Origin: Lentisphaera profundi
GTDB lineage: Bacteria; Verrucomicrobiota; Lentisphaeria; Lentisphaerales; Lentisphaeraceae
Reading direction: 5' to 3'
Length of the DNA stretch: 64,000 bases
Assembly (NCBI RefSeq): GCF_028728065.1
Contig: NZ_CP117812.1
Coordinates: forward strand, 1,550,001-1,614,000
Shown piece by piece: positions 27,987-36,647 of the stretch. The number at the start of each line of letters is the position of its first letter. Position 1 is the stretch's first letter. The translations under genes and the position numbers were made by a program. The notes below the pieces were generated by a model, which saw nothing but the letters and a program-made list of their open reading frames with translations, searched no databases and was not told the DNA's origin.

Positions 27987-29426
27987 ATGTATCTCAAAAA
28001 ATTCTTAAGTCTAAATGCTATTGCCATTGCTAGTGCATTTGCTAGTGATTACCAAAAAGATATCAAACCCATTTTTGATAAGCATTGTATTATCTGTCAC
28101 GGTGCTACTGCAAGTGCCGGAGGCTACCAGCTTCATACAAAATACAAAGCTTTTGCGAAAGGCGCAAATGGTGTTCGCATTGTTCCTGGCAAAGCTGATT
28201 TAAGTTCAGTCTACACCATGTGTACACTCGATAAATCAAATCCAAAAACTATGCCTCCCGCTGTCATGCCTCGCTTAAGTCAAAATGAGCTCACTTCCCT
28301 AAAAAACTGGATTAATGAAGGCGCTATATGGCCTAATGCCACAAAACAAAAATCAGCATTCGTGAAGACGCTTTCCTCTGCCAGTGGCGAACGAGAAATC
28401 ACTTCTGCTAGCCAACTTTATAAAGCTCTTAACTTCGATAAAAAAGCGGGACAAGCTCTTACCGCTGATAAGCCCTACACCGTCTACAAAGGTGCTGAAT
28501 ATGAATTCACAATGATGCCCATCCCCGCGGGAAAATACAAACGTGGCTCAGATCAAGGTGACGAGAGTCCCGTCAAAGAAATCGCAATAGCTTCTTTTTG
28601 GATGGGAAAGCATGAAGTCACCTGGGCAGAATATGAATCATGGCAATTTGACCTCGATATCGAACGTCGCACAGCAGACAATTTCACCATGAATAATCTC
28701 GATAAAAATGCGGATATCGTTTCCCGCCCTACTGGCCCTTACTTAGATATGAGTTTTGGCATGGGCAAAGAAAAACGTCCCGTCATCTGCATGACTCAGT
28801 TAGCCGCAAAAGCTTACTGTATGTGGTTAAGTGCCAAGACCGGAGATTTCTATCGTCTGCCTACTGAAGCTGAATGGGAATACGCCTGCCGTGCAGGAAG
28901 TACTAGTGCCTACTCCTTTGGTGATGACGCTTCCAAATTAGGCGATTACGCTTGGTTTGCGGACAACGCAAATGAGTCCTATCAGCCCATTGGACAAAAG
29001 AAAGCCAATGCCTGGGGATTACATGACATGCATGGCAATGTTTCTGAATGGGTACTCGATAGCTTCGATCCCGATTTTTACGCCAATTCACCCTCTGAAA
29101 ACCCTGTGAATCTAGCTCCAGAGACTCCCGAAGACAACCCTTTTGAAGAGACTGAATTCTGGCCTAATAAAATCTATGACCGTATTGTTCGCGGTGGCTC
29201 TTACATCAATGATGCCGATGAACTACGCTCAGCAAAGCGTTTTATATCTGAGCCTGATTGGAAAATCCAAGATCCTCAAATCCCCAAATCTGTATGGTAT
29301 CATACCGATGCAGTTTTTGTCGGCTTCCGCGTCGTACGTGCCGGAACCATCCCCAAACTAGAAGATCTTCACAAATACTGGCCCACTGATGCCGAAATCA
29401 AAGCCATCCCAAAACGCGGAGAATAA
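27987..29426 (+). CDS. cytochrome c domain fused to FGE/SUMF1-like domain
   Basis: 479 aa. A signal peptide is followed by a planctomycete-type cytochrome c domain: haem motif C-I-I-C-H at residues 36-40 and a downstream M-P-P. From residue 160 comes an FGE-sulfatase domain: P-I-P-A-G-K-Y near 178, H-E-V-T-W-A-E-Y, L-P-T-E-A-E-W-E-Y near 292, G-L-H-D-M-H-G-N-V-S-E-W-V near 342 and R-I-V-R-G-G-S-Y near 395. The two C-terminal cysteines of the sulfatase-activating enzyme are missing, so it is probably not a sulfatase activator but a binding or structural module. AAGGA precedes the ATG. Confidence 0.88.
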   Translation: MYLKKFLSLNAIAIASAFASDYQKDIKPIFDKHCIICHGATASAGGYQLHTKYKAFAKGANGVRIVPGKADLSSVYTMCTLDKSNPKTMPPAVMPRLSQNELTSLKNWINEGAIWPNATKQKSAFVKTLSSASGEREITSASQLYKALNFDKKAGQALTADKPYTVYKGAEYEFTMMPIPAGKYKRGSDQGDESPVKEIAIASFWMGKHEVTWAEYESWQFDLDIERRTADNFTMNNLDKNADIVSRPTGPYLDMSFGMGKEKRPVICMTQLAAKAYCMWLSAKTGDFYRLPTEAEWEYACRAGSTSAYSFGDDASKLGDYAWFADNANESYQPIGQKKANAWGLHDMHGNVSEWVLDSFDPDFYANSPSENPVNLAPETPEDNPFEETEFWPNKIYDRIVRGGSYINDADELRSAKRFISEPDWKIQDPQIPKSVWYHTDAVFVGFRVVRAGTIPKLEDLHKYWPTDAEIKAIPKRGE

Positions 29427-29430
29427 ATCA

Positions 29431-29487
29431 ATCTAATAATCCATTATAAAAATGCTACGGAGCATTTTTGTAATGGATTAAATAGAT
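29431..29487 (+). terminator. long hairpin downstream of the cytochrome/FGE gene
   Basis: AATCCATTATAAAAATGCT pairs with AGCATTTTTGTAATGGATT across an ACGG loop (one G-T pair), with partial pairing continuing outward. It starts five bases after the stop. It lacks a clean T run, so it may be a bidirectional or stability hairpin. Confidence 0.6.
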
Positions 29488-29489
29488 TT

Positions 29490-29603
29490 AAAATTCTCAA
29501 AAATCAGATACCTAGCTAAACAATTTTACTTTAAATTGTGCGCTTTGTATATCTTTCGTTTAAACGATGTACCGGTATTTTAATATCAAGACATACGCGT
29601 AAC
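29490..29603. other. AT-rich intergenic region, no gene seen
   Basis: 114 bases between the long hairpin and the MITE-like element. The frame that fits the downstream remnant is broken here by TAA at 29581. I see no other structure. Confidence 0.4.
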
Positions 29604-29608
29604 AACTA

Positions 29609-29768
29609 CCTGAATCCGTGAGCTGGCTTGGGAATAATCTCGTAGAGATTTTATTTTCAGAACTTTACAACTTTTTACAGGAATACCCGTAGGTCTTTTG
29701 AAAAAAGTTGTAAGTCAATGAAGGTGAAAGACCAATATGATTAACTTAATGTAGCTCACGGATTCAGG
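29609..29768. mobile_element. 160-bp MITE-like element
   Basis: Ends in perfect 16-bp inverted repeats CCTGAATCCGTGAGCT at 29609-29624 and AGCTCACGGATTCAGG at 29753-29768. The direct repeat AACTA flanks both sides (29604-29608 and 29769-29773), as a target duplication would. Inside, TTACAACTTTTTAC at 29665 pairs with GAAAAAAGTTGTAA at 29700 with one mismatch. It codes for nothing. No transposase with these ends is in the window. Confidence 0.7.
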
Positions 29769-29773
29769 AACTA

Positions 29774-30243
29774 GTCTAGGCTCCCTTAAACTCCTTAACT
29801 TCATTGATAAATCGGTTTCTCTTACAATCCCTAAGAGCTCGGATTTTTATGCCCTTATGCTCTGTACTCAAGCTCCTACAAAAAAAGATAAACTTTACGA
29901 GTTTATCTTCAAATTCAAAGGCACTGGCCAAGGACCTGTAACACTTACCCACCAAAATTTTCCATCAGTCTTTGAAACAAAAATACCCTCTACAGATTCG
30001 ATTGTTAACTTAGGCATCTTACAAAAGTTCGAAGTTAAAAAGCAATGGCAAAAAGCTATCTGTACTTTCAAAGCAAAAGAGAACCCCTCCAAAACTTTGA
30101 CCGAAGTTTTGATTTTTATGGTGGGGAGTTACCAAGGTGAGTTAAAGATTAAGAACTTATCTCTAAAGGAAATAAATGGCGTCAAATCACCACTCCCTCC
30201 CATAGGAACCATAGAAATTAAAAACATTATAATAAACATATAA
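29774..30243 (+). pseudogene. 5'-truncated remnant with carbohydrate-binding-like ending
   Basis: The frame is open from the MITE edge to TAA at 30241-30243 and reads like real protein well before the first ATG at 29857, so that ATG is unlikely to be the true start. The visible 128+ residues show F-K-F-K-G-T-G-Q, W-Q-K-A-I-C-T-F-K-A and a final G-E-L-K-I-K-N-L-S-L-K-E. That pattern is typical of the end of CBM4_9-like jelly-roll domains. The upstream part is missing or decayed; removing the MITE and one AACTA copy leaves the frame closed at 29581 by a TAA. I treat it as a gene fragment. Confidence 0.5.
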
Positions 30244-30910
30244 CTCTTGTAACACTCGATTCATAAGCAAGTTAAGTATTGTAATTATTAATAATATCGT
30301 GAGGATAAGCCATGAAAAAATTTACATTAATTGAACTACTCGTGGTAGTTGCTATTATTGGAATTCTTGCTTCTTTACTCATGCCTAGCCTTAGTCGAGC
30401 CCGAGGCGAAGCACGAGCCGCGGTATGTAAAAATAATCTCAAACAAGCTGGTCTTGCGCTTTATATGTAATGCGAGCGATAATAATGATGCCTTAATGAC
30501 TAATGTTCATTATAACACGATATCCGATAAATATGTCTTAGGCAATGCTTTAGAAGGCGCCTTGCACGAAGTCAACAATGGTAACTCTGGGTATGTAGAA
30601 GAGTACCTTGGTGATTCCGATGATGCTTATTTCTGTCCTGCATCGGATTTATCTGATACCATAGGAGATGACATGGGCCAAATATGGACCACTCGACCTG
30701 GAACCTATTCTTATTTTATTCCTTGGCAGTATGGTACCAGAACATATTCTGAAAACTATGCCTTTATCCCCGAAAATGCCGGAGGTGATTCCGCTGTAGG
30801 TCTTGGCGAACTTAAGCGGCACCCAATACTCACTGACCCCGTAATGAATCAGTCTGCTTGGTTTGCTGAATGGGATAATAGCACGACCCAAATCCATAAA
30901 AAAACTGGCT

Positions 30911-32506
30911 AGATGCACTCCGACATTCTATGCGGCGACCTCAATCTCTATTTGACATAATAACTGGCAGATCCTTTCCAAGTTGAATCCTATGGCGCTT
31001 ATGAGAGTTTCTTGACGAACCCTCTTTAAGCCACAAACGGTAAATCGCTCAAGGTTGTGATAGTTCTTCAGCTTTGAAATACCTGCTTCGGAAATTGATC
31101 GGATATTTCTCGCAAGTTGGTAGTTTTCACTCTCATAAATATCTTCTCCTAAGAGCTTCTTTCCCTTTGAGCCACTAACACTGACTAATGTCGCCCCTTT
31201 TTCGATGGCATCATCTAAATTGGCGGCAGAGCTATATCCGTCATCCACACTGATCATCATTGCGGTCTCGCCCGTCATCTTTTTATTTTCATCAAGGCAA
31301 TTACTGAAGGCCTTGCTGTCACTAGTATTTCCAGATTCTAGGGTGAATGATGTCAGAAAACCATTGGCACTAAAGGCGAAATTTGGTCGGTAGCCAAATA
31401 CGGTTTCTCGACCACCCTTTTTAATAAATGCTGCATCATTATCACTCATGCTGTAAATTTTCCGTGCCGTCTTCGTATCGTAGTCCTTAGGAGCCATGTT
31501 GAAGCGATGTTCAACCATCAAAACTTTATCTATGAAGCGAGATAGACATTCGTCAATCATCAGAACTTTGGCACTTTCACAGTGTTGTTTAATTTGAGGA
31601 AGAGTCTTCTCCAGGCGAATAATAAATTTTCGGCACCTCGGTAAAAGTTCTTGCGTATAAAACTTTTGCCTCATTTTTCTTGCTCCTTTTTTTCCTTTAA
31701 GCATAGAGATCTCGAAATCCAGTTTACTCATATAATCACAGTAATTTTGCAGGCGTTTGAGAGGGATCTTTCTGCGCTCAACACAGGGAAGCTGATCATG
31801 AACGTCACTGATATTTTTCATCATTTTACAACTAAGGTTCTTTAGTAATTGACTATCGACAGGCCACGCTGAATCGGCCTTAATGGCTGTAGAATCAATA
31901 ATCACTGCTGAAAAATCATCCAGGCCACACTCCTTAACGCAGTTCAAAATAGCTTGATGAAAAAGATTAAGGGTCTTCTCAGAAAGAGCAGAGACTTGTT
32001 CATGAATCGTATTGCGTGAAGGGAAGCTTCCTATGCCCAAGCGCCCAATAAACTGCTGCAAGGAACTATTCTCACATAGCATACTATAGCCTCGTTCACC
32101 GTAACAATTATCATAAAAGTGACGGGCTATGAACAACGCCACCACCAATTCAGCTGGGGGGTGTTTTTGGGTAGAGCTGTTTTTAAACTCGCGGTTTCTA
32201 GTGGCGGCTCTATCTTTACTCAACTGAAGTTGATCATCTTCAATTGCCTTTTTGATCTCTTGAAATTCAGGACGAAGTATGATTTGCCCCGCAATCTTCA
32301 ATGGTCCGCATAAAATTCCTATAGTTTGCCGTAATTCCTCGATGAAATATTCGGGAAAAAGAGTATCGTACATTGAAAGTCCCACTTGCTGTTATTGTCG
32401 GTGTAAGCTACTACAATATAGGCGATTAAGTGGGATTTTTTATTGGAAATTATAACTTTAAGCTATTTTTTAATAGCACTTGAGAATGATCTGTCGGAGT
32501 GCATCT
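30911..32506. mobile_element. insertion sequence with DDE transposase, intact ends
   Basis: 1596 bp. The ends are perfect 15-bp inverted repeats: AGATGCACTCCGACA at 30911-30925 and its complement at 32492-32506. GGCT flanks both ends (30907-30910 and 32507-32510) as a 4-bp target duplication. It carries one transposase gene filling most of its length. It sits in the prepilin pseudogene. Intact ends and gene suggest recent insertion. Confidence 0.88.
30928..32373 (-). CDS. IS4/IS5-superfamily (ISNCY/IS1182-like) DDE transposase
   Basis: 481 aa. The N-terminal helix-turn-helix-like part contains E-L-V-V-A-L-F-I-A-R and Y-G-E-R-G-Y-S. The first catalytic Asp is in V-I-I-D-S-T-A-I-K-A-D-S near residue 165; D-D-G-Y-S-S near 388 is a candidate second one, and the C-terminal part has K-N-Y-H-N-L-E-R-F and G-L-K-R-V-R, the usual end. 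The order I-D-S-T / D-D-G-Y fits DDE enzymes of the IS5/IS1182/ISNCY type. The ATG at 32373 has GGGA upstream; a GTG four codons earlier is possible. No frame break is seen, so it may be active. Confidence 0.88.
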   Translation of the reverse strand: MYDTLFPEYFIEELRQTIGILCGPLKIAGQIILRPEFQEIKKAIEDDQLQLSKDRAATRNREFKNSSTQKHPPAELVVALFIARHFYDNCYGERGYSMLCENSSLQQFIGRLGIGSFPSRNTIHEQVSALSEKTLNLFHQAILNCVKECGLDDFSAVIIDSTAIKADSAWPVDSQLLKNLSCKMMKNISDVHDQLPCVERRKIPLKRLQNYCDYMSKLDFEISMLKGKKGARKMRQKFYTQELLPRCRKFIIRLEKTLPQIKQHCESAKVLMIDECLSRFIDKVLMVEHRFNMAPKDYDTKTARKIYSMSDNDAAFIKKGGRETVFGYRPNFAFSANGFLTSFTLESGNTSDSKAFSNCLDENKKMTGETAMMISVDDGYSSAANLDDAIEKGATLVSVSGSKGKKLLGEDIYESENYQLARNIRSISEAGISKLKNYHNLERFTVCGLKRVRQETLISAIGFNLERICQLLCQIEIEVAA

Positions 32507-32628
32507 GGCTATAAAATACCTGTACTCATGGATGATCACAGCGTCTGTATGGGCAATGGTGCTCTCTGGGCTGGAAATCAAATTAACTGGGGAGATGGTA
32601 GCGCTACTCAGTTTATTTTATCCCTCGA

Positions 32629-34674
32629 TTAATCTACTTCGATGACTTTTACTGTTTTGGGTAAAACATGATAAGCTAAAGGTGAAAACTGCCCTTTGTG
32701 GACAATTAATTCTTGTAGATAATTGAGCTTTAACACCGTTTGAATACCTTTGATTTGGGTATGACTTATATTGAGTTTACGAATGGAGAAATCTTCAAGA
32801 GGGGTCAAATTACTAACTCCCGTATGGGATAAATTCAAGTCTATCAAATCAGCATTTTCTAAGCTATGCAACTCGTAAATCTCTGTATGAGATACATCCA
32901 AATATTTCAGCTTTTGTCCACGAAAACAAATAAAATTCGGAATTTTAGTATTGGAAAAGTCAGCACTCTCTGCGGGAAAATTTTGGAAACACAAAGCAAC
33001 CTCCAGTTGTAAATTCCCAGACAAATCAAGATGTCGAGATTGCTTATCAAAATAAAATTTTAAGGGTTCCATAGGGTAATTATGTAGAATGACTGCCTCT
33101 TTGCAAAAAGCGATGCGTTCTTCTACAGTGAGATCTGAGTAAATTTTATAGTGAATAAGATTCGCAAATTGACGAAAAAGCTGCCGATCTCTCAGGGTCT
33201 TTACTAGATTCAAATAATCTTCAGCATTTAAAGGTTTTGAATCATCGTCTTTATACATTGCGTATTCCGCATTCACTTTTGCTAAGGGGCTTTTATCATC
33301 TGCTTTTTCAAAAGCTTCTTGGGCGGCTTTAAATTCTTGCCGAATAAAATGGATATTAGCTTTAAGTTTCCAAGCTTCTATTAGAGTTTCATCTAACTCC
33401 ACCGCACTGCTACAAAAGTTTAAGGCATCATCAAACACATAAGTTTTATAGGACGTTTGTGCTCGTTCAAAAAATTTCGGCGCGGCTCCACGGTTGATAC
33501 GCATGTGGTATTCTTTTTCAATGCGGAGTTTTTCAGCCACTTCTTTGGCATTGCTTTCGGCTAATTTGAGATTAATAACAAACACAATCAGTAAACTCAA
33601 TAATAAGCAAAAAGCGATGAGTGAAATAGCACTTAAAGTTCTATTGCGTTTGACCCAGAAATGCAAGGATTTCATCAACGAGGCATTTTCTGCCTCAGTG
33701 GTAAAACCATTAATGAAATCTCTTACTTCCCCCTGTAAATCTTTAATTGAAGTATAACGATCTGATATTTTTTTCGAGAGTGCTTTTATACAAACCGCCT
33801 CTAATGAATAAGGCACCGTATTCGTCTTCATTCGCGATGGAGGAATAAAATCGGCTTCCACTGTTCTGTGTAAAATTGTTTCTAGGTCTTTGCCTGTAAA
33901 AGCTTTCTCATAAGTCAATAAAGTATAGAGTACCGCACCAAGAGAAAATATATCGGTATGCTTACCTTTGCGTTCTTTGATGAGTCCCGTTTGCTCGGGT
34001 GCCATATAACCTGGACTGCCCTTCACTACTCCATCTAAAGTCATTTCTTCAAAGTCAGTCTCTGTGGTAGAGCAGACTTCTAAGAGTGGCTCTTCACATT
34101 CCGCTGGAATAATATCCGCTAAGCCCCAATCACATAAAACCACATCACCATATTCACTCACACGAATATTGTCAGGTTTTAGATCCAAATGCAATATCCC
34201 TTTGGAATGTGCATAAGCTACCGCATCACATACTTTTAAAAAAAGCTCCAGTCTTTCGGCTAAATTATTAAATCGACTTTCTGTTCCAGTTTTTAATTCT
34301 TGAACAATTTCTTTAAGTGATTGGCCTTCAATAAACTTCATGGTAAACCATGGTTCATTATTTGTAAGACCTACATCATACACAGGAACTATATTAGGGT
34401 GCTGTAAGGCGGCATTTATGCGGGCTTCGCGAATAAAGGTTTCCTTGCGGTCGGAACCTACACTTGGCTTCATAGTTGCCATTGCCACACGACGTCCTGT
34501 CCTTTGATCCAAACAAGTTCTTATCTGCTTAAGTCCACCCTCACGATAAAAGTCAAAATCACTGTAGCGCTCTCCACCACGTCTGAGGGCCTCTTCCAAA
34601 GGTCTCTCCTCTGGAGTGAATGCCTCTTCAAAAAGCTGGCCAAAATTCTTATTGAACTTATCTTCTTTACGCAT
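32629..34674 (-). CDS. membrane Ser/Thr protein kinase with TPR and leucine-rich C-terminus
   Basis: 681 aa. The kinase domain spans about 40-315: the ATP-site Lys in V-A-M-A-T-M-K near 68, H-P-N-I-V, the catalytic loop H-L-D-L-K-P-D-N near 170 and the metal motif D-W-G-L-A near 188, then G-S-P-G-Y-M-A-P-E-Q. The loop has Leu instead of Arg (non-RD) and DWG instead of DFG, but catalytic Asp, Lys and Asn are present. A membrane helix lies near 350-378, TPR-like repeats near 400-480, and leucine-rich segments from 560 on. It lies 11 bases after the ECF sigma gene, as in planctomycete sigma-kinase pairs. Targets are unknown. Confidence 0.9.
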   Translation of the reverse strand: MRKEDKFNKNFGQLFEEAFTPEERPLEEALRRGGERYSDFDFYREGGLKQIRTCLDQRTGRRVAMATMKPSVGSDRKETFIREARINAALQHPNIVPVYDVGLTNNEPWFTMKFIEGQSLKEIVQELKTGTESRFNNLAERLELFLKVCDAVAYAHSKGILHLDLKPDNIRVSEYGDVVLCDWGLADIIPAECEEPLLEVCSTTETDFEEMTLDGVVKGSPGYMAPEQTGLIKERKGKHTDIFSLGAVLYTLLTYEKAFTGKDLETILHRTVEADFIPPSRMKTNTVPYSLEAVCIKALSKKISDRYTSIKDLQGEVRDFINGFTTEAENASLMKSLHFWVKRNRTLSAISLIAFCLLLSLLIVFVINLKLAESNAKEVAEKLRIEKEYHMRINRGAAPKFFERAQTSYKTYVFDDALNFCSSAVELDETLIEAWKLKANIHFIRQEFKAAQEAFEKADDKSPLAKVNAEYAMYKDDDSKPLNAEDYLNLVKTLRDRQLFRQFANLIHYKIYSDLTVEERIAFCKEAVILHNYPMEPLKFYFDKQSRHLDLSGNLQLEVALCFQNFPAESADFSNTKIPNFICFRGQKLKYLDVSHTEIYELHSLENADLIDLNLSHTGVSNLTPLEDFSIRKLNISHTQIKGIQTVLKLNYLQELIVHKGQFSPLAYHVLPKTVKVIEVD

Positions 34675-34685
34675 CTGAATTAAAC

Positions 34686-35291
34686 TCAGCCGCCCAATTC
34701 TTGATTGAGTCTAATGATTTCCTTATGCATGGCTTTACGAACGCGCATTTTGTAGACGCGAACACTACTTTCGGAGACGCCAAATTTCTCAGCCAAAACA
34801 GCATTATTCTCTTCATCTAAGGATGCTTCAAACACCTCTTTAGCCAATTTAGGGAATTGCTCCTGGAGATTTTCCCAAGCCAAATTAGAGATGTAAGACT
34901 GCCATTCTTTTTCAGCCATCTGATCAATTTCAGAATCTGTGATTAGATCTAAACTCTCTAATAGGCTATCATAGCTCACATTCAAACGGCTATTACGGCT
35001 CGATTTAAGTTTAAAAAAACTATAGACTTTATTCCTAATCACGACACATAGCCATGTTCTGAATCGACATTTTTCGCGATCATAACTGTAATTAGGTAAG
35101 GCTTTCCATATCTTGAGTAAAATTTCTTGAAGGATATCCTTACTGTCTTCTAGGCCTACACCTAGATTTCTAATGACAACGTAAATATAGCCTTCATAGT
35201 AACGAACAAAATCATCCCATGAATGATCATCATCCTGATTTTTTTGCAGTTTCTGCAAAAGGGTAACACGCGTCTGCTGATCATCTGACAT
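34686..35291 (-). CDS. ECF-type RNA polymerase sigma factor
   Basis: 201 aa. Region 2 is clear in D-S-K-D-I-L-Q-E-I-L-L-K-I-W-K-A-L-P near residues 51-68 and F-R-T-W-L-C-V-V-I-R-N-K near 78-89. Region 4 near 160-185 has the helix-turn-helix L-A-E-K-F-G-V-S-E-S-S-V-R-V-Y. I start at the ATG at 35291 with AGAGG seven bases upstream; a GTG 17 codons earlier has a weaker site. It precedes the kinase gene in the same operon, so the kinase probably controls this sigma or shares its regulon. No anti-sigma gene is visible. Confidence 0.9.
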   Translation of the reverse strand: MSDDQQTRVTLLQKLQKNQDDDHSWDDFVRYYEGYIYVVIRNLGVGLEDSKDILQEILLKIWKALPNYSYDREKCRFRTWLCVVIRNKVYSFFKLKSSRNSRLNVSYDSLLESLDLITDSEIDQMAEKEWQSYISNLAWENLQEQFPKLAKEVFEASLDEENNAVLAEKFGVSESSVRVYKMRVRKAMHKEIIRLNQELGG

Positions 35292-35375
35292 ATATTGGCC
35301 TCTGATTTTCTTTAAAATCGACTCTCGACTCAGAATTTCCACTTTTATCTTCGAGCTACGACCATTATTTCTAAC

Positions 35376-36647
35376 TTAAAACCACTGAAGTCGCGCTTTT
35401 TGCTGACTTATATCCACTTCAACTTTGAGATGCTCAAATTCACGAGTATAAACATATCCTGCTTTGATTGCAGGTCCTTTGGGTGGCCCTAAAGCTTTTT
35501 TATACTCAGGAAAATCTTTTAACCAAACCTTACTTTTACTGCTACCATCCGGGTTTCTATTCATATCATAACCATCATGAATGTAGACATAGCTATATTT
35601 TTCTGCACAAATCAAAAAGAGCGCCATACAGTATTCGAACCTTTCTTGAACTCCATTAAGTGCCTTCACATCCTTACGCGAATCATCAATGCCCAATTTA
35701 TCTCCAGCTTGCTCTCCAAGCCCAAGGGTCATGGCAATGATTTTCCCCGAACGAGCTGCTTTTTGTACCGCTTCAATGCCCTGGGCTAAATAATCTTCAC
35801 GGCTCATACCAGCGATAGGTTTCTCGAAATTTTCCAAATACGACCCATCAAAATAATTCATATAACTCAAGCCGCTATCTTTGAAACGCGCTCGAATGAT
35901 ATTGGCAATCATCAATTTATCTTCACCAATTGCTGACTTAGTTTTTTCCATCATCAGACGATAGCCTTCGACAATCTCCTCTTTCTGATCGACACTTAGA
36001 TCCTTCTTTAAATATTTCGGCTCAAGAACCTTTATATTACCATCGAGAAAAAGTCCGTCAATTGCGGGATTCGCAAGTACTTTTGTGACATTGGTCACCC
36101 ACCACGAACGAAGATCAGGATTGGCTAAATCGTAAGCTTCCACTGTTTTTCGAACCAGTTTTTTTTCTCCCTTTTGGCCCCGTAAAAAAGGACGCTTAAC
36201 CAAAGCAAGTTTTTTATCGTCTTCATAAAAAGGGTAATGAACAAATACATTACGATAATAAAGGACTTTAGAGTTGGGACTAAGTTTTTTAATTGCCTCT
36301 GCAGCACGGATGCTGCCTTCTTCAGTGCTTTTGTAGCTGCGCATACCCGTTGTTTTCTCTAAGCAAATCAAGGGAAATGTACTAAGGTATTGAATTTCTC
36401 TTTCATCAAAAGCTTCAGCTTTACGGACGTGCATATACAAAGGTAAAGTATCCCAAGTAAACTCGGGCATTTTGGATGGCTTATCAATTGGCTCATTTTG
36501 AGCTTCATGATTTACTATTCCTTTTGGCTCATTTTGAGCTTCATGATTTACTAGCTCTTGAGGCTTAGAATTAATTTCCTGAGGCGAGTCACATGACGTG
36601 TAAATCAAGCATGCTAACACCACCGCAAACTTAAGGATAGTACGCAC
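35376..36647 (-). CDS. lipoprotein resembling glycosyl-hydrolase-like TIM barrels
   Basis: 423 aa. The start is GTG with GAGG six bases upstream, inside the end of the upstream esterase gene (17-base overlap). A lipobox Y-T-S-C follows a signal peptide. Residues 25-50 carry a duplicated 12-residue unit (N-H-E-A-Q-N-E-P), from an identical 30-bp repeat at 36488-36517 and 36524-36553. The rest looks like a putative glycoside hydrolase barrel (GHL15 type): V-L-Y-Y-R-N-V-F, R-S-W-W-V, D-G-L-F-L-D-G-N near 200 and M-T-L-G-L-G near 310. The acidic D-G-x-F-x-D is a candidate catalytic site. Substrate unknown. Confidence 0.72.
   Translation of the reverse strand: MRTILKFAVVLACLIYTSCDSPQEINSKPQELVNHEAQNEPKGIVNHEAQNEPIDKPSKMPEFTWDTLPLYMHVRKAEAFDEREIQYLSTFPLICLEKTTGMRSYKSTEEGSIRAAEAIKKLSPNSKVLYYRNVFVHYPFYEDDKKLALVKRPFLRGQKGEKKLVRKTVEAYDLANPDLRSWWVTNVTKVLANPAIDGLFLDGNIKVLEPKYLKKDLSVDQKEEIVEGYRLMMEKTKSAIGEDKLMIANIIRARFKDSGLSYMNYFDGSYLENFEKPIAGMSREDYLAQGIEAVQKAARSGKIIAMTLGLGEQAGDKLGIDDSRKDVKALNGVQERFEYCMALFLICAEKYSYVYIHDGYDMNRNPDGSSKSKVWLKDFPEYKKALGPPKGPAIKAGYVYTREFEHLKVEVDISQQKARLQWF

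Larger units (their letters stand above)
30312..32632 (+). pseudogene. prepilin-type gene broken by a frameshift and an IS
   Basis: The start encodes a type IV prepilin/pseudopilin leader, [17 protein letters not shown], with cleavage before F and Glu at +5. The frame hits TAA at 30468-30470 after 52 codons. One base fewer in TGTAATGCG would restore Y-A-S-D-N-N-D-A-L, the usual continuation. The second frame runs to H-K-K-T-G at 30909, where the IS lies. Joining across the IS at the GGCT repeat gives T-G-Y-K-I-P-V-L-M-D-D-H and then a natural end at TAA 32630-32632. So a full protein of about 240 aa was inactivated twice. Confidence 0.8.

Noticed and set aside
27987-29426. Sulfatase-activating enzyme
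   Set aside because: The FGE-like domain lacks the two catalytic cysteines, so it cannot be offered as activator of the sulfatases here.
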